Origin: Pseudoalteromonas sp. T1lg88
GTDB lineage: Bacteria > Pseudomonadota > Gammaproteobacteria > Enterobacterales > Alteromonadaceae
Direction of reading: 5' to 3'
Length of the DNA stretch: 64,000 nt
Assembly (NCBI RefSeq): GCF_002964765.1
Contig: NZ_PQCF01000026.1
Location: 101,296-165,295, forward strand
Below the pieces are notes generated by a model. The model ran no database searches and was not told the origin of the DNA. It saw only the letters and a list, made by a program, of their open reading frames with translations. A program made the translations under genes and the position numbers. This document shows, one piece after another, positions 25,634 through 37,663 of the stretch; the stretch's first letter is position 1; every line of letters begins with the position of its first letter.

Positions 25634-26380
25634 ATGGAAGCTAGGCGTAAATCTTCAGAAAAGATGTTTAAGGAACTAAAAGCCAAGCGTGAAAAAGAAT
25701 CTAAAGAACGAAAAGCCAAGTACGACAAAGACTATATTGATTTCCCGTTAATAGACGTAGTTAAAATACGAAGGCGCTCCAAAGCTGCCACAGTCTTCAA
25801 GGCATTGACCAACGGGAAAACAATTTCTGATAGCGACTATCTCTGGTTGATTAGCAATGGTTTTGATAATCAAAAAGTAAGTGAGTTGTACTACCTAAAT
25901 CGAGCTGAACTAGCAAAGCGTAAATGGGAAGATACGAAGAAGCCTTGGAATCTCGTGAATGCTATTGCTGATTACAGAAAAGCTGGAGAACCAAAAATAG
26001 CGGCTGGTTTGGTTAACATAAATTACCCCTTTAACTTTGCCAATGGTAACAAGAATCTCAAGTCTGCATTACTCACTACGAGTGGTGGAGCAAAGCGAGA
26101 TCTAGGAATGTTTGATGAAGCAGTCAAATTGGGCACTCAAGCCCATGAACTGACTCAACAAGACTATCGCCCATGCACCTTAATTGGCGCATGTAAAATG
26201 CTCTCAGGAAATATTACTCAAGGACATGAGTGGTATCAAAAAGCAATTAAACGTGGATTTAACGAAGATAGTTTTGAACAAGAGCTTCGCTCAATCTACA
26301 GTCGTGCCAATCGAAAAGACAAAGCCAAAATCAAACAAACATTAATTAATGATGGAAGGGTATATCAGTGGCTCAAATAG
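25634..26380 (+). CDS. island protein with charged coiled coil and TPR-like repeats
   Basis: I do not recognise this 248-residue protein. The first 45 residues are almost all charged (MEARRKSSEKMFKELKAKRE and onward) and should form a coiled coil. The C-terminal third has helix pairs resembling tetratricopeptide repeats (AKRDLGMFDEAVKLGTQAHE, ACKMLSGNITQGHEWYQKAI). The start at 25634 is preferred because GAGGG lies eight bases ahead; the frame is open back to a GTG at 25556 inside the preceding gene. Probably a scaffold or binding protein; function unknown. Confidence 0.6.
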   Translation: MEARRKSSEKMFKELKAKREKESKERKAKYDKDYIDFPLIDVVKIRRRSKAATVFKALTNGKTISDSDYLWLISNGFDNQKVSELYYLNRAELAKRKWEDTKKPWNLVNAIADYRKAGEPKIAAGLVNINYPFNFANGNKNLKSALLTTSGGAKRDLGMFDEAVKLGTQAHELTQQDYRPCTLIGACKMLSGNITQGHEWYQKAIKRGFNEDSFEQELRSIYSRANRKDKAKIKQTLINDGRVYQWLK

Positions 26381-26537
26381 GACACTTGCTTAATATGAAT
26401 TAGTATTTTGATTGTCCAAGTCATATTTCCATACGTAATAGCAATCCCCTATTTATGTGAACATTGGATACACTGCTACACAATTGCTAAACAGACTTAG
26501 AGTTTTAACCTATTTTATTTTTAACTTATTGATTTTA

Positions 26538-26553
26538 ATGGCGGCCCCTGCAG
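26538..26553. repeat. attachment-site repeat at the tRNA-Arg 3' end
   Basis: This 16-bp sequence ATGGCGGCCCCTGCAG covers the CCA end, acceptor strand and start of the T arm of the tRNA and matches 24823-24838 exactly. Confidence 0.85.
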
Positions 26554-26613
26554 GAATCGAACCTGCAACTACCCCTTAGGAGGGGGTTGTTATATCCATT
26601 TAACTAAGGGGCC
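26539..26613 (-). tRNA. tRNA-Arg (anticodon CCT)
   Basis: The minus strand reads a full cloverleaf: acceptor GGCCCCT pairing with AGGGGCC, a T arm with GTTCGATTC, an anticodon loop CTCCTAA giving anticodon CCT (reads AGG), and an encoded CCA end. It is 75 bases long. Its 3' end served as the integration site of the neighbouring island. No other tRNA is adjacent. Confidence 0.93.
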
Positions 26614-26640
26614 TATCCAAGGTCTATGACCTAGGGCTTG

Positions 26641-26668
26641 ATTATAAAGCTAGGTGTTTGGTAATCAA
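26641..26668 (-). promoter_or_regulatory. sigma-70 promoter of tRNA-Arg
   Basis: On the minus strand TTGATT (26668-26663) and a perfect TATAAT (26646-26641) are separated by 16 bases. The -10 box lies 27 bases ahead of the tRNA 5' end. Confidence 0.75.
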
Positions 26669-26814
26669 GCCTATTAATTGGACTTAACTGGCTATCCCTA
26701 GCCCCAGTTTCTCATGCACCACACGCGCTCTTTAATAGTACGCCGGTCGCTTCAGATTAACGCGATTACAGATAAAACCAGACATCCAGCTTTCATCCTT
26801 AGCATTTTCGCTAA

Positions 26815-26834
26815 GGGATTTTATGCAAAATCCC
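26815..26834. other. 20-bp palindrome downstream of thyA
   Basis: GGGATTTT and AAAATCCC pair perfectly around ATGC, and a second small stem (CTTAGC / GCTAAG) lies beside it. It may end thyA transcription, but there is no T run, so the role is open. Confidence 0.4.
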
Positions 26835-26875
26835 GATCTAAAGATTCCTAATTGCAGTGCAATGCAGGAGACTAG

Positions 26876-27727
26876 TTATACGGCAAACGGATAGCGAATA
26901 GCCTCATGATGCTGATAACCGGAGATCTCAAAGTCATCCGTGCTCACCCAGGTTTCCAAATCTTCCAGGGATTTGATCTTTGGGTTGATGTGCAGTTGCG
27001 GCGAAGGGAAAGGCTCACGCTTTAGCTGCACGTCACGCATCAACTCAAGCTGGTTTTCATAAATATGGGCATTAACGATTTTGTGATACGCCATACCCGG
27101 CTTATGACCCGTGATCTGCGCCACCAAGGCCAGCAGGGTAAAGACCTGGATCTGGTTGAAGTTTAAGCCCAGTGGCACATCGCATGAGCGCTGATAACTG
27201 GTCAGATGCAGGGTGTCACCCAGCAAGGAAAAGGTATGAGTGTGCATGCAAGGACGCAAACAACCCAGTTCAAATTCGCCGGGATTATAAAAAGTGATGA
27301 TCTCACCGCGGTCATCAACACCACGACTGAGGTTATCAACCACCTTCTTTAACTGGTCCAGATGCGTGCCGTCCGGCTTTTGCCAGCTGCGCCCCTGCAC
27401 GCCATAAACACGGCCCATATCGTCTTCACCGCGACGGTTGGGGTTGTTCAACCAGGCCTGATTTTCGTTGGCATTGGCATTCCAGGTGTTACAGCCGATA
27501 TCGCGAAACTGGGCGGCACTGTCATAGCCGCGTAAATAGCCAAGCAACTCGGCGATGGCCGCCTTAAAAAAGCTCTTACGAGTGGTGATCAGTGGAAATT
27601 CGTTGGCAGCAACATTGTATTCCAAGTCCGCATTAATCACGGTCAAACAACGGATCCCGGTACGCTCATTTTCCACCCAGGTGCCGGTGTCGACGATGCG
27701 ACGGCATAAGTCTAAATACTGTTTCAT
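26876..27727 (-). CDS. thyA: thymidylate synthase ThyA
   Basis: This 283-residue enzyme methylates dUMP to dTMP using methylenetetrahydrofolate. The catalytic cysteine is in [10 protein letters not shown] (Cys160) and the phosphate-binding [10 protein letters not shown] follows. The start at 27727 matches the family N-terminus ([15 protein letters not shown]); an upstream open stretch back to 27805 is not part of the protein. It lies 10 bases after lgt, the usual lgt-thyA pair. Confidence 0.95.
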   Translation of the reverse strand: MKQYLDLCRRIVDTGTWVENERTGIRCLTVINADLEYNVAANEFPLITTRKSFFKAAIAELLGYLRGYDSAAQFRDIGCNTWNANANENQAWLNNPNRRGEDDMGRVYGVQGRSWQKPDGTHLDQLKKVVDNLSRGVDDRGEIITFYNPGEFELGCLRPCMHTHTFSLLGDTLHLTSYQRSCDVPLGLNFNQIQVFTLLALVAQITGHKPGMAYHKIVNAHIYENQLELMRDVQLKREPFPSPQLHINPKIKSLEDLETWVSTDDFEISGYQHHEAIRYPFAV

Positions 27728-27737
27728 CTTTGCTTCC

Positions 27738-28547
27738 TTATTTCTTCGCTGCCGATGCCGCGGCGTTATCCGCTTTGCTGTACGCCCAGTAGATAAACGC
27801 ACCACCGATAATAATCATAGGCAGGGATAAAATCTGCCCCATAGACATAATGCCGCCTAATAAGCCTAAGTGGGCGTCCGGCTCGCGGAAGTATTCAATG
27901 GCAAAACGGAAGGTACCGTAACCGAGTAAGAACAGCCCTGAGACACTGCCCGCCGGGCGCGGCTTTTTAATAAACCACTGCAAAATAAGGAAGAGCACCA
28001 GGCCTTCGAAAAATGCTTCATATAATTGCGACGGGTGACGCGCGTCCGGCCCGCCGGTTGGGAACACCATGGCCCATGGTACATCTGACGTACGTCCCCA
28101 CAACTCGCCATTAATAAAGTTACCTATGCGTCCCGCCAGCAGGCCAAGCGGCACTAAAGGCGCCACAAAGTCGCCAACGGTAAAAAACGATTTACCGCGC
28201 GATTTAGCAAACCAGAATATGGCCGCAATTACCCCGAGCGTGCCGCCATGGAAGGACATGCCGCCTTGGTCAATACGGAATAGGTAAAGCGGGTTTTCCA
28301 GGAAATAAGAGAATTGATAAAAGAATACGTAACCCAAACGACCACCGAGAATAACCCCGAGCATGCCGTAAAATAACAGGTCGCTGACTTCTTCTTTGGT
28401 CCATCCCGAGCCGGGTTTGGCGGCCTGACGGTTTGCCAGCCACATGGCCAGAACAAAGCCAACTAAGTACATCAAGCCATACCAGCGTACGGCCAGCGGC
28501 CCTACTTCGAAAATCACCGGGTCAATTTGTGGAAATTCTAAAGCCAT
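27738..28547 (-). CDS. lgt: prolipoprotein diacylglyceryl transferase Lgt
   Basis: This 269-residue inner-membrane protein has seven helices and adds diacylglycerol to the lipobox cysteine of prolipoproteins. The family signature [14 protein letters not shown] is intact, along with the HGGTLGV and HPSQLYEAF motifs. It sits between a TSUP permease gene and thyA on the same strand. Confidence 0.96.
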   Translation of the reverse strand: MALEFPQIDPVIFEVGPLAVRWYGLMYLVGFVLAMWLANRQAAKPGSGWTKEEVSDLLFYGMLGVILGGRLGYVFFYQFSYFLENPLYLFRIDQGGMSFHGGTLGVIAAIFWFAKSRGKSFFTVGDFVAPLVPLGLLAGRIGNFINGELWGRTSDVPWAMVFPTGGPDARHPSQLYEAFFEGLVLFLILQWFIKKPRPAGSVSGLFLLGYGTFRFAIEYFREPDAHLGLLGGIMSMGQILSLPMIIIGGAFIYWAYSKADNAAASAAKK

Positions 28548-28561
28548 AATTTTATTTTTGC

Positions 28562-29368
28562 CTAGCTAAACACCATACGTAAGGCGATGATCACCAGCAG
28601 TAAGGCGAAGATTTTTTTAATATGTGAAACGGGTAAATAATGCGTAGCGCGCGCACCAAAGGGGGCCGTAAACCAGGACGTTGCAACAATGCCGGCCAGC
28701 GCGGGAACATAAACAAAGCCAACAAAACCATCGCCGATGTCCTGCACCTGCCACCCGGAGGCAATGTAACCCAAGCAGCCAAACAGCGCAATGGCAATAC
28801 CACTTACCGCGGCGCAGCCAATGGCCTTTTTCATGTCTACGGAAAAGTAGTTAAGCAAGGGTACGAGAAGCGCGCCACCGCCAATGCCAATCAACCCGGA
28901 CAGTGCGCCGAGAACCGAGGTTGAACCCAAGATCACCACATCGGATGGCATGGGTCGGGTGCTGGTCGCCCTATGGCTGGAATAGATCATCCGCATAGCG
29001 ATAAATATGACCGCCACGGCGAAAATTGCTTTCAGTCCCTGCTGGGGTATATAGCTGGCCATAAAGCCGCTGATCAGGGCGCCGGTAGACACACCAAACA
29101 GTACCGCTGGCGCCACTTCCCAGGGCACATTTTGGTTGCGATGATGGGCCAGTGCCGAGGACGTTGAGGTAAATAAAATAGAAGCCAGTGAGGTGGCAAT
29201 GGCTATTACCAATACATGTTCAACATCGGTGACATTAAAATGCACCAGCAGCGCACTGAGCGCGGGTACAATAAGCAGGCCGCCACCTATGCCTAACAGA
29301 CCGGCGAGAAAACCCACCACACTTCCTAACACCATGCACAAGATAAAAAGCCAAATAAGATCTGCCAT
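28562..29368 (-). CDS. TSUP family permease (TauE/SafE/YfcA type)
   Basis: This 268-residue membrane protein has about eight helices in two related halves. Each half carries the family glycine motif: [15 protein letters not shown] near residue 25 and [15 protein letters not shown] near residue 160. Family members export sulfite, sulfoacetate or other sulfur anions; the substrate here cannot be read from the sequence. It lies 14 bases ahead of lgt. Confidence 0.9.
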   Translation of the reverse strand: MADLIWLFILCMVLGSVVGFLAGLLGIGGGLLIVPALSALLVHFNVTDVEHVLVIAIATSLASILFTSTSSALAHHRNQNVPWEVAPAVLFGVSTGALISGFMASYIPQQGLKAIFAVAVIFIAMRMIYSSHRATSTRPMPSDVVILGSTSVLGALSGLIGIGGGALLVPLLNYFSVDMKKAIGCAAVSGIAIALFGCLGYIASGWQVQDIGDGFVGFVYVPALAGIVATSWFTAPFGARATHYLPVSHIKKIFALLLVIIALRMVFS

Positions 29369-29425
29369 GTATTTTACTTATTCTGTTTTCTTATATGATG
29401 AATATATCAGGTTATAAAGAGGATT

Positions 29426-31713
29426 TCATTGCTTGCCATCATCGTCTTTTTGTCGATATAACAATTGCCCTAGACCCTGTTCAAGCATGAAATCCCGCAC
29501 TAAACGGTGCACCTGTTTGGCATGGGCGGCGCTTAAACATTGTGCCAGTAATTGCTTACACTTCTTAAGGCCAACGCGGCGGATAACCCATTTCACCTTA
29601 TGCAGGGCGCTAAAGTTCATACTTAAGCTGTCAAAGCCCATGGCTATCAACAAAATGGCTCCTTCCGGCTCACCGGCCAGCTCGCCACACAAACTAAAGG
29701 GAAAGTTGGCAGCCTGACATTGCTCGGCAATACCGTTTAAGCGCGCAGAACCGCCGGGTGGTAACAATCGAAGAGATTGGCGACGCGGGAATTTGCTCTG
29801 TCCACCGCCAGCAGATATTGAGTCAGGTCGTTGGAGCCGACGGAACAAAAGTCCATTTTGGCGGCAAACTCATGCAGCAAGTACATGCTCGATGGCACTT
29901 CGATCATCACCCCAATCAGGGGCTTGTCGATATAGCTGAATTCGTGTGGGAAGTCCTGTTGCAGCTCATAATAAGCGCGCTCAAGCAGGGCTAAAGACTC
30001 ATCGACCTCCCCTACTTCGCTAACCATGGGCAAGAGAATACGCAGGTTACCCAGGCCGGAATTGGCCTTGATCATGGCCTTAAGCTGATCGAGAAACAAC
30101 TCGGGATGATCTAGGCTCACGCGAATACCGCGCCATCCCAGAAAAGGGTTTTCTTCCTGAATATCAAAGTAGTCAAGCGCCTTATCACCGCCTATATCCA
30201 AGGTGCGCATGGTGACCGGGGCCGGATGATAACTGTTGAGCACCTGGCGATACCATTGCTCTTGTTCATGCTGGGACGGAAAGGTGCCTTTTTGCATAAA
30301 CCAGGATTCGGTGCGATACAGACCCACGCCGTCGCAATAACGGGCGCTGTCGAGCTCGGTTTGTAGATCCAGACCGGCATTGAGCATCAGGTCGATGGCC
30401 TTGCCATCCAGAGTGGTCGAAGGCAGATGGTATTCCGACTCAAACTGGTCGTGTAACTTGGCGTCGCGGTGCTGAATTTGCGCATATTCTTTTTTCAGCG
30501 CCTCGCTGGGGCTAAGATACACCCGCCCGGCATAGGCATCGATGATCAGCTCTTTATTATCGAACTGTAACAGCGGAATATCGTTAATGCCCCACACCGT
30601 GGGGATATTAAGGGCGCGCGTCAAAATCGAGGCATGGGAGTTGGCGGCGCCATGAACACTGACCACCCCTTTTAAGCGCTCCTTGGGCACCTGCGCTAAC
30701 ATGGCCGGAGTCAGGGTATGGGCCACTAAAATGGTATTTTCCGGATAAGGCTTGGTGGCCTTTTCGGTATTGAGCAGATGAAACAGCACCCGCAGGCCAA
30801 TGTCTTTTACATCGACGGCCCGCTCTTTAATATAAGGGTCCTGCATGGCGTTAAATTGCTGCACCAATCGCTCTATAACCAGCTTTAAGGCGCTTTTGGC
30901 ACACCAGCCATCGGCAATTTCCAGCTCCACATCGCGACCCAGGCTGCGAGCATCGAGCAATTGCAAATAAACTTCAAAAACAGCTACCGCCTCGCTCGGC
31001 AGATGTCCTTGCATGGACACAGCCAGAGTGCTGAACTCCTTACGGGTGGCTGCCACTGCCTGTAAGAAGAGTTGCTTTTGTTTGAGCTTATCCTCTTCCT
31101 TGCGCAGCTCCACGGACGAAAAGTCGACTTTAGGCAGCACCACATAGGCATGGCCCTGAGCGATACCGCCGGAGCTGGAGATCCCCTTGAGCATGGTCGA
31201 GCGATGACTGAGGTCGTCCTGCTGCAACAAGGTTTGTATCTGTGCAACCGCCAGTTGCGGCGCCAATTGCGCCGACAAGGTGATCAAAAAGGATTCTTCG
31301 TCTTCACTAAATACTCTGGCCGCCGTCTGCTGCACCACAATAACCCCTAGCACCCGTTTTTGATGCACCACGGGCACGGATAAAAAGGCGTTATATTGCT
31401 CTTCTTGAACAAGATCTGAGGTTATAAAGTGCGGGTGTGACTTGGCATAGGCAAGGTTGATCGGTTCTTCACGCTGAGCCACCAGACCCACCAGGCCTTC
31501 GGTAAAGCCAAGGCGAAACTTACCCACGGCGGCGGGGTTAAGGCCATCGGTGGCCATCAAGACAAAGTTATCCTGGCTGTAATCGGCAAAATAGATCGAA
31601 CAGCACTCGGTCTTCATCGCCTTTTTGACCTGGCTGACAAACACCATGAGCGCGCTTTCCAAGCTCGGCTGCTGAGCAACTTGCTCGACGATGGCGCGCA
31701 TGGTGGCAAGCAT
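29426..31713 (-). CDS. ptsP: PEP-protein phosphotransferase PtsP (enzyme I Ntr), frameshifted
   Basis: PtsP is enzyme I of the nitrogen phosphotransferase system: a GAF domain (about 15-150) followed by the enzyme I module. It takes phosphate from PEP on His360 (ANSHASI) and passes it to NPr. The reading frame breaks near 29737-29743: the first frame stops after YHPAVLRA, and the expected continuation LNGIAEQCQAANFPFSLCGE is in the next frame. One added base restores a protein of about 762 residues, the family length. This may be a true mutation or a consensus error. rppH lies 14 bases upstream, the usual rppH-ptsP pair. Confidence 0.88.
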
Positions 31714-31727
31714 ATTGAAAACTCTCC

Positions 31728-32249
31728 TTAACGGCGGTTACGCCACTGCCCCTGGGGCGCTGATTCCTTGCGATTAAATGGCATCGCAATAGGAGCAAAT
31801 TCTTTCATTACCCGGCGGTAGACGTCGCGTTTAAAGGCCACGACCTGGCGCACAGGATACCAGTAACTCACCCAACGCCAATCATCAAACTCCGGATGAT
31901 GGGTTTTCAGCAAGTTTACGTCTTCGTCTTTGCATTTTAGTTTCAGCAAGAACCATTTCTGCTTTTGGCCAATACACACAGGGCTCGAATCGCGGCGTAT
32001 TAACCGTTTCGGTAGTTTATAACGCAACCAATGACGCGAGCTGGCAATCACCTCAACATCTTCTGGTAGCAGTCCCACTTCTTCATGCAATTCGCGGTAC
32101 ATGGTTTGCTCTGGCGTTTCGCCATCATCTACCCCGCCTTGTGGAAATTGCCATGAATGCTGGCCGTAACGGCGGGCCCAAAATACCTGCCCCTGATTAT
32201 TGCAGATTACGATTCCGACATTGGCACGAAAACCTTCGGCATCAATCAC
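31728..32249 (-). CDS. rppH: RNA pyrophosphohydrolase RppH
   Basis: This 173-residue Nudix hydrolase removes pyrophosphate from 5' ends of mRNA and so starts RNase E-dependent decay. The Nudix box is intact (GGVDDGE, then RELHEEVGL). The N-terminus [20 protein letters not shown] is typical. It is the first gene of the rppH-ptsP operon. Confidence 0.95.
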   Translation of the reverse strand: MIDAEGFRANVGIVICNNQGQVFWARRYGQHSWQFPQGGVDDGETPEQTMYRELHEEVGLLPEDVEVIASSRHWLRYKLPKRLIRRDSSPVCIGQKQKWFLLKLKCKDEDVNLLKTHHPEFDDWRWVSYWYPVRQVVAFKRDVYRRVMKEFAPIAMPFNRKESAPQGQWRNRR

Positions 32250-32347
32250 CTTAGTGCCTCTTTTGTAAGTCGATTTTTATCGATTGTTCCACAATCACCA
32301 ATTGACAGCAAATAATATTCGCAATTAACACCAAGTTACTCACATGT

Positions 32348-32470
32348 TGTGCATAACTTTTAATAACTACGGATAAAAATAAAACAAATCCACAATCAGC
32401 AGGCCAAAAACAGTATTTCTCCACAGATTCTGTGGATAAATGTGTTTATACATCTGTATTTTGTGGATTA
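32348..32470. promoter_or_regulatory. cluster of DnaA-box-like sites in the rppH / mutH gap
   Basis: In an AT-rich gap of 436 bases (32250-32685) three boxes lie in the same orientation: TGTGCATAA (32348-32356), TGTGGATAA (32431-32439, the perfect box TTATCCACA on the other strand) and TGTGGATTA (32462-32470). Further CCACA fragments are scattered between. They could bind DnaA for titration or for control of the flanking promoters. The gap also holds the divergent promoters of rppH and mutH and no gene. Confidence 0.45.
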
Positions 32471-32685
32471 AAACACCACACCAATTGTATTAAATCTTAA
32501 TAGGCAATGAAATAACCAATTAAAATCAATGTGTTACAAATAAAACCAAAGCAAATGGGTGAGCAAAAAAGCACCCAATTTTTTCTGCTCAAAATAGCAA
32601 CACCCTTGTCCGCTGTACCGAACAAGACTAGGAATTCACCGCGCCTTTGTTACAATCAGGCCTCCACAGCCCTTATCGAGCAGCT

Positions 32686-33354
32686 ATGATTTCTCCACCT
32701 ACTAACCTTGCCCAATTACGTCAGCGCGTCGATGCCATTGCCGGTATGACCCTAGGGGCGCTTGCCGAGCAATACGGTTTTAAAACCCCGGAACATTTGC
32801 AGCGAGAAAAGGGCTGGGTTGGGCAATTGTTGGAATATGTGCTTGGGGCTACCGCTGGCTCTTTGCCGGAACCGGACTTTCCCGCCCTTGGTGTGGAATT
32901 AAAAACCTTGCCCATTTCCTATCAGGGCACGCCGCTGGAAACCACCTTTGTCAGCGTCGCCCCCCTTACACAGGTGACTGGGCTGAGTTTCGAGCAAAGT
33001 ACCGTGTATAAAAAACTCTGTCATGTCTTGTGGTTGCCGATTTTGGCCGAGCGCGATATTCCTGTGGTGGAACGAGTGATAGGCAGTGGCTTTTTATGGC
33101 AACCCAATGCGCAGCAATTCGCCCAGCTGAAGCGGGATTGGGAGGAACTCACCGAGATGATAGCTCTGGGGCAAATTGAGCAGGTCAATGGCCATTTTGG
33201 CGAGGTGTTACAACTGCGCCCCAAGGCCGCCAACAGCAAAGCCCTGACCGCAGCCATAGGCAAAAATGGCGAGCGCATTCAGACCCTGCCACGGGGCTTT
33301 TATTTAAAAACCCAGTTTACCCGGCAGATCCTCGCCCAACAGTTTCAGCCTTAA
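32686..33354 (+). CDS. mutH: DNA mismatch repair endonuclease MutH
   Basis: This 222-residue endonuclease nicks the unmethylated strand at hemimethylated GATC sites during MutLS-directed repair. The catalytic set Asp64, Glu71, Lys73 is seen in DFPALGVELKT, spaced as in E. coli. RPKAANSKALT near the C-terminus is also conserved. The start at 32686 fits the family; a TTG at 32647 would add 13 residues. Its presence implies Dam-directed mismatch repair. Confidence 0.93.
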   Translation: MISPPTNLAQLRQRVDAIAGMTLGALAEQYGFKTPEHLQREKGWVGQLLEYVLGATAGSLPEPDFPALGVELKTLPISYQGTPLETTFVSVAPLTQVTGLSFEQSTVYKKLCHVLWLPILAERDIPVVERVIGSGFLWQPNAQQFAQLKRDWEELTEMIALGQIEQVNGHFGEVLQLRPKAANSKALTAAIGKNGERIQTLPRGFYLKTQFTRQILAQQFQP

Positions 33355-33359
33355 ATTCA

Positions 33360-33630
33360 TTTGTAGGTCGGTGCTTTGCGCCGACAATGCCAATGAATGT
33401 GCAATTTGTCGGGGTGAATCCCGACCTACAACGACATATCGCTTGTGACACCTTTGTCGGGCTGAACCCCGACCTACAACGACATATCGCTTGTGGCACC
33501 TTTGTCGGGGTGAACCCCGACCTACAACGACGTTTCGCTTGTGGCACCTTTTGTCGGGCTGAACCCCGACCTACAACGACGTTTCGCTTGTGGCACCTTT
33601 TGTCGGGCTGAAAGCCCGACCTACAACGAC
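33360..33630. repeat. 48-bp tandem palindromic repeats between mutH and eno
   Basis: Four full units and a fifth partial unit of 48-49 bp run from 33405 to 33630. Each unit has a short palindrome (TTGTCGGG ... CCCGACCTACAA) followed by a variable spacer with CGCTTGTGGCACC. An inverted, shorter relative (TTGTAGGTCGG ... CCGACAA) precedes the array at 33361-33387. It resembles REP-type extragenic palindromes. Unit pairs differ at a few bases (ATATCG versus GTTTCG), suggesting stepwise duplication. Confidence 0.85.
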
Positions 33631-33660
33631 ATGGTGATAAGGGTGCTCCAAACAGGCATA

Positions 33661-33691
33661 AAAAAACCGCGGTAAGACCGCGGTTTTTTTT
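33661..33691. terminator. bidirectional intrinsic terminator after eno
   Basis: AACCGCGG / CCGCGGTT around a 5-base loop, flanked by A and T runs, ends eno on the minus strand and could also end mutH. Confidence 0.9.
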
Positions 33692-33711
33692 ATTGGCTAA
33701 ATAAGCCCAGC

Positions 33712-36776
<3,065 letters not shown>

Positions 36777-36895
36777 TCAGGAAATGGATTAAATTATAGA
36801 ATCAAGACGGGGCGATAGTATAGCAAAGCCCCCTCGGCCAATCCAGCTAAAATTAATCTCGAAGAGCGCCCTTTGGGGCACCCGAGGGAGCGCCC

Positions 36896-37663
36896 TTACT
36901 CGTGCTCTTTTACCGCCTGCCAGGCCGCTTCCATCTGCTCTAGATCGGCGTTTTCCAGGTTCAGCCCTTGAGCCGCCAGTTGTTCCTCGACGCCATTAAA
37001 ACGTCGGCTAAACTTGCGGTTGGCCTGACGCAGCAACTGCTCCGGGTCACGACCTAGGTGGCGGGCAACATTTACCGTGGCAAACAGCAGGTCGCCAAGT
37101 TCCTCGGCGCAGTGCTCGCTATTTGGGTCATGCTCTATGGCCTCGCGCACCTCAAGTACTTCTTCGGCGACCTTGTCCAGAGCACCATCGACACTGGGCC
37201 AGTCAAAGCCTACGGCGGCAACGCGCTTTTGAATTTTATTTGCAGCGCTGAGCGCTGGCAGGTTGGTGGGAATGTCATCGAGCAGATGCGCCTGCCCCTT
37301 GGCCTGGCGCTCCTGATGCTTGCGGGTTTCCCAATTATCCCGGGCTTGGCCATCGGCAAAAATATGAGGGTGGCGCTGTTTTAACTTGCTATTGAGCTCG
37401 GCAACCACGGCATTAAAGTCAAATAGTTGTTGCTCACTGGCCAGCTGGCTGTAAAAGATGACCTGAAACAGCAAGTCACCCAGTTCCGCCTTGAGTTCAT
37501 CATAGGCGCCACGCTCTATGGTGTCGGCCACCTCATAGGCCTCTTCCAGGGTGTGCGGCACTATGGTTTTAAAGGTTTGCGCCAGGTCCCAGTCACAACC
37601 GGACTCAGGGCAGCGCAACTTGGCCATTATGGCCTGCAGCTCGGCAATGGTGTTGTGACTCAT
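36896..37663 (-). CDS. mazG: nucleoside triphosphate pyrophosphohydrolase MazG
   Basis: This 255-residue protein has two MazG domains and hydrolyses nucleoside triphosphates, removing aberrant nucleotides and affecting ppGpp levels. The motif CPWD is here CDWD, and each domain has the metal-binding EExxE pattern (LEEAYEVADTIE, ELGDLLFQVIFY, then EEVLEVREAIE, ELGDLLFATVNVARH). The ATG overlaps the relA stop (4 bases), so the two are coupled. Confidence 0.94.
   Translation of the reverse strand: MSHNTIAELQAIMAKLRCPESGCDWDLAQTFKTIVPHTLEEAYEVADTIERGAYDELKAELGDLLFQVIFYSQLASEQQLFDFNAVVAELNSKLKQRHPHIFADGQARDNWETRKHQERQAKGQAHLLDDIPTNLPALSAANKIQKRVAAVGFDWPSVDGALDKVAEEVLEVREAIEHDPNSEHCAEELGDLLFATVNVARHLGRDPEQLLRQANRKFSRRFNGVEEQLAAQGLNLENADLEQMEAAWQAVKEHE

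Larger units (their letters stand above)
24823..26553. mobile_element. remnant of an integrative element at tRNA-Arg(CCT)
   Basis: A 1.7-kb AT-rich segment is bounded by exact 16-bp direct repeats (24823-24838 and 26538-26553). The right repeat is the 3' end of the tRNA-Arg gene, and the segment lies on the 3' side of the tRNA, which is the normal geometry of integrase-mediated insertion. Inside are the C-terminal remnant of a tyrosine recombinase close to the left repeat and two genes of unknown function. No intact integrase, replication or structural phage gene remains, so this is probably an immobile remnant. Confidence 0.8.

Noticed and set aside
29730..29750. programmed frameshifting in ptsP
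   Set aside because: No slippery heptamer of the standard type or following pseudoknot is visible, and the family is not known to use frameshifting; mutation or consensus error is simpler.
33405..33630. CRISPR array
   Set aside because: The whole 48-bp unit is repeated, including the supposed spacer, and there are no cas genes nearby.
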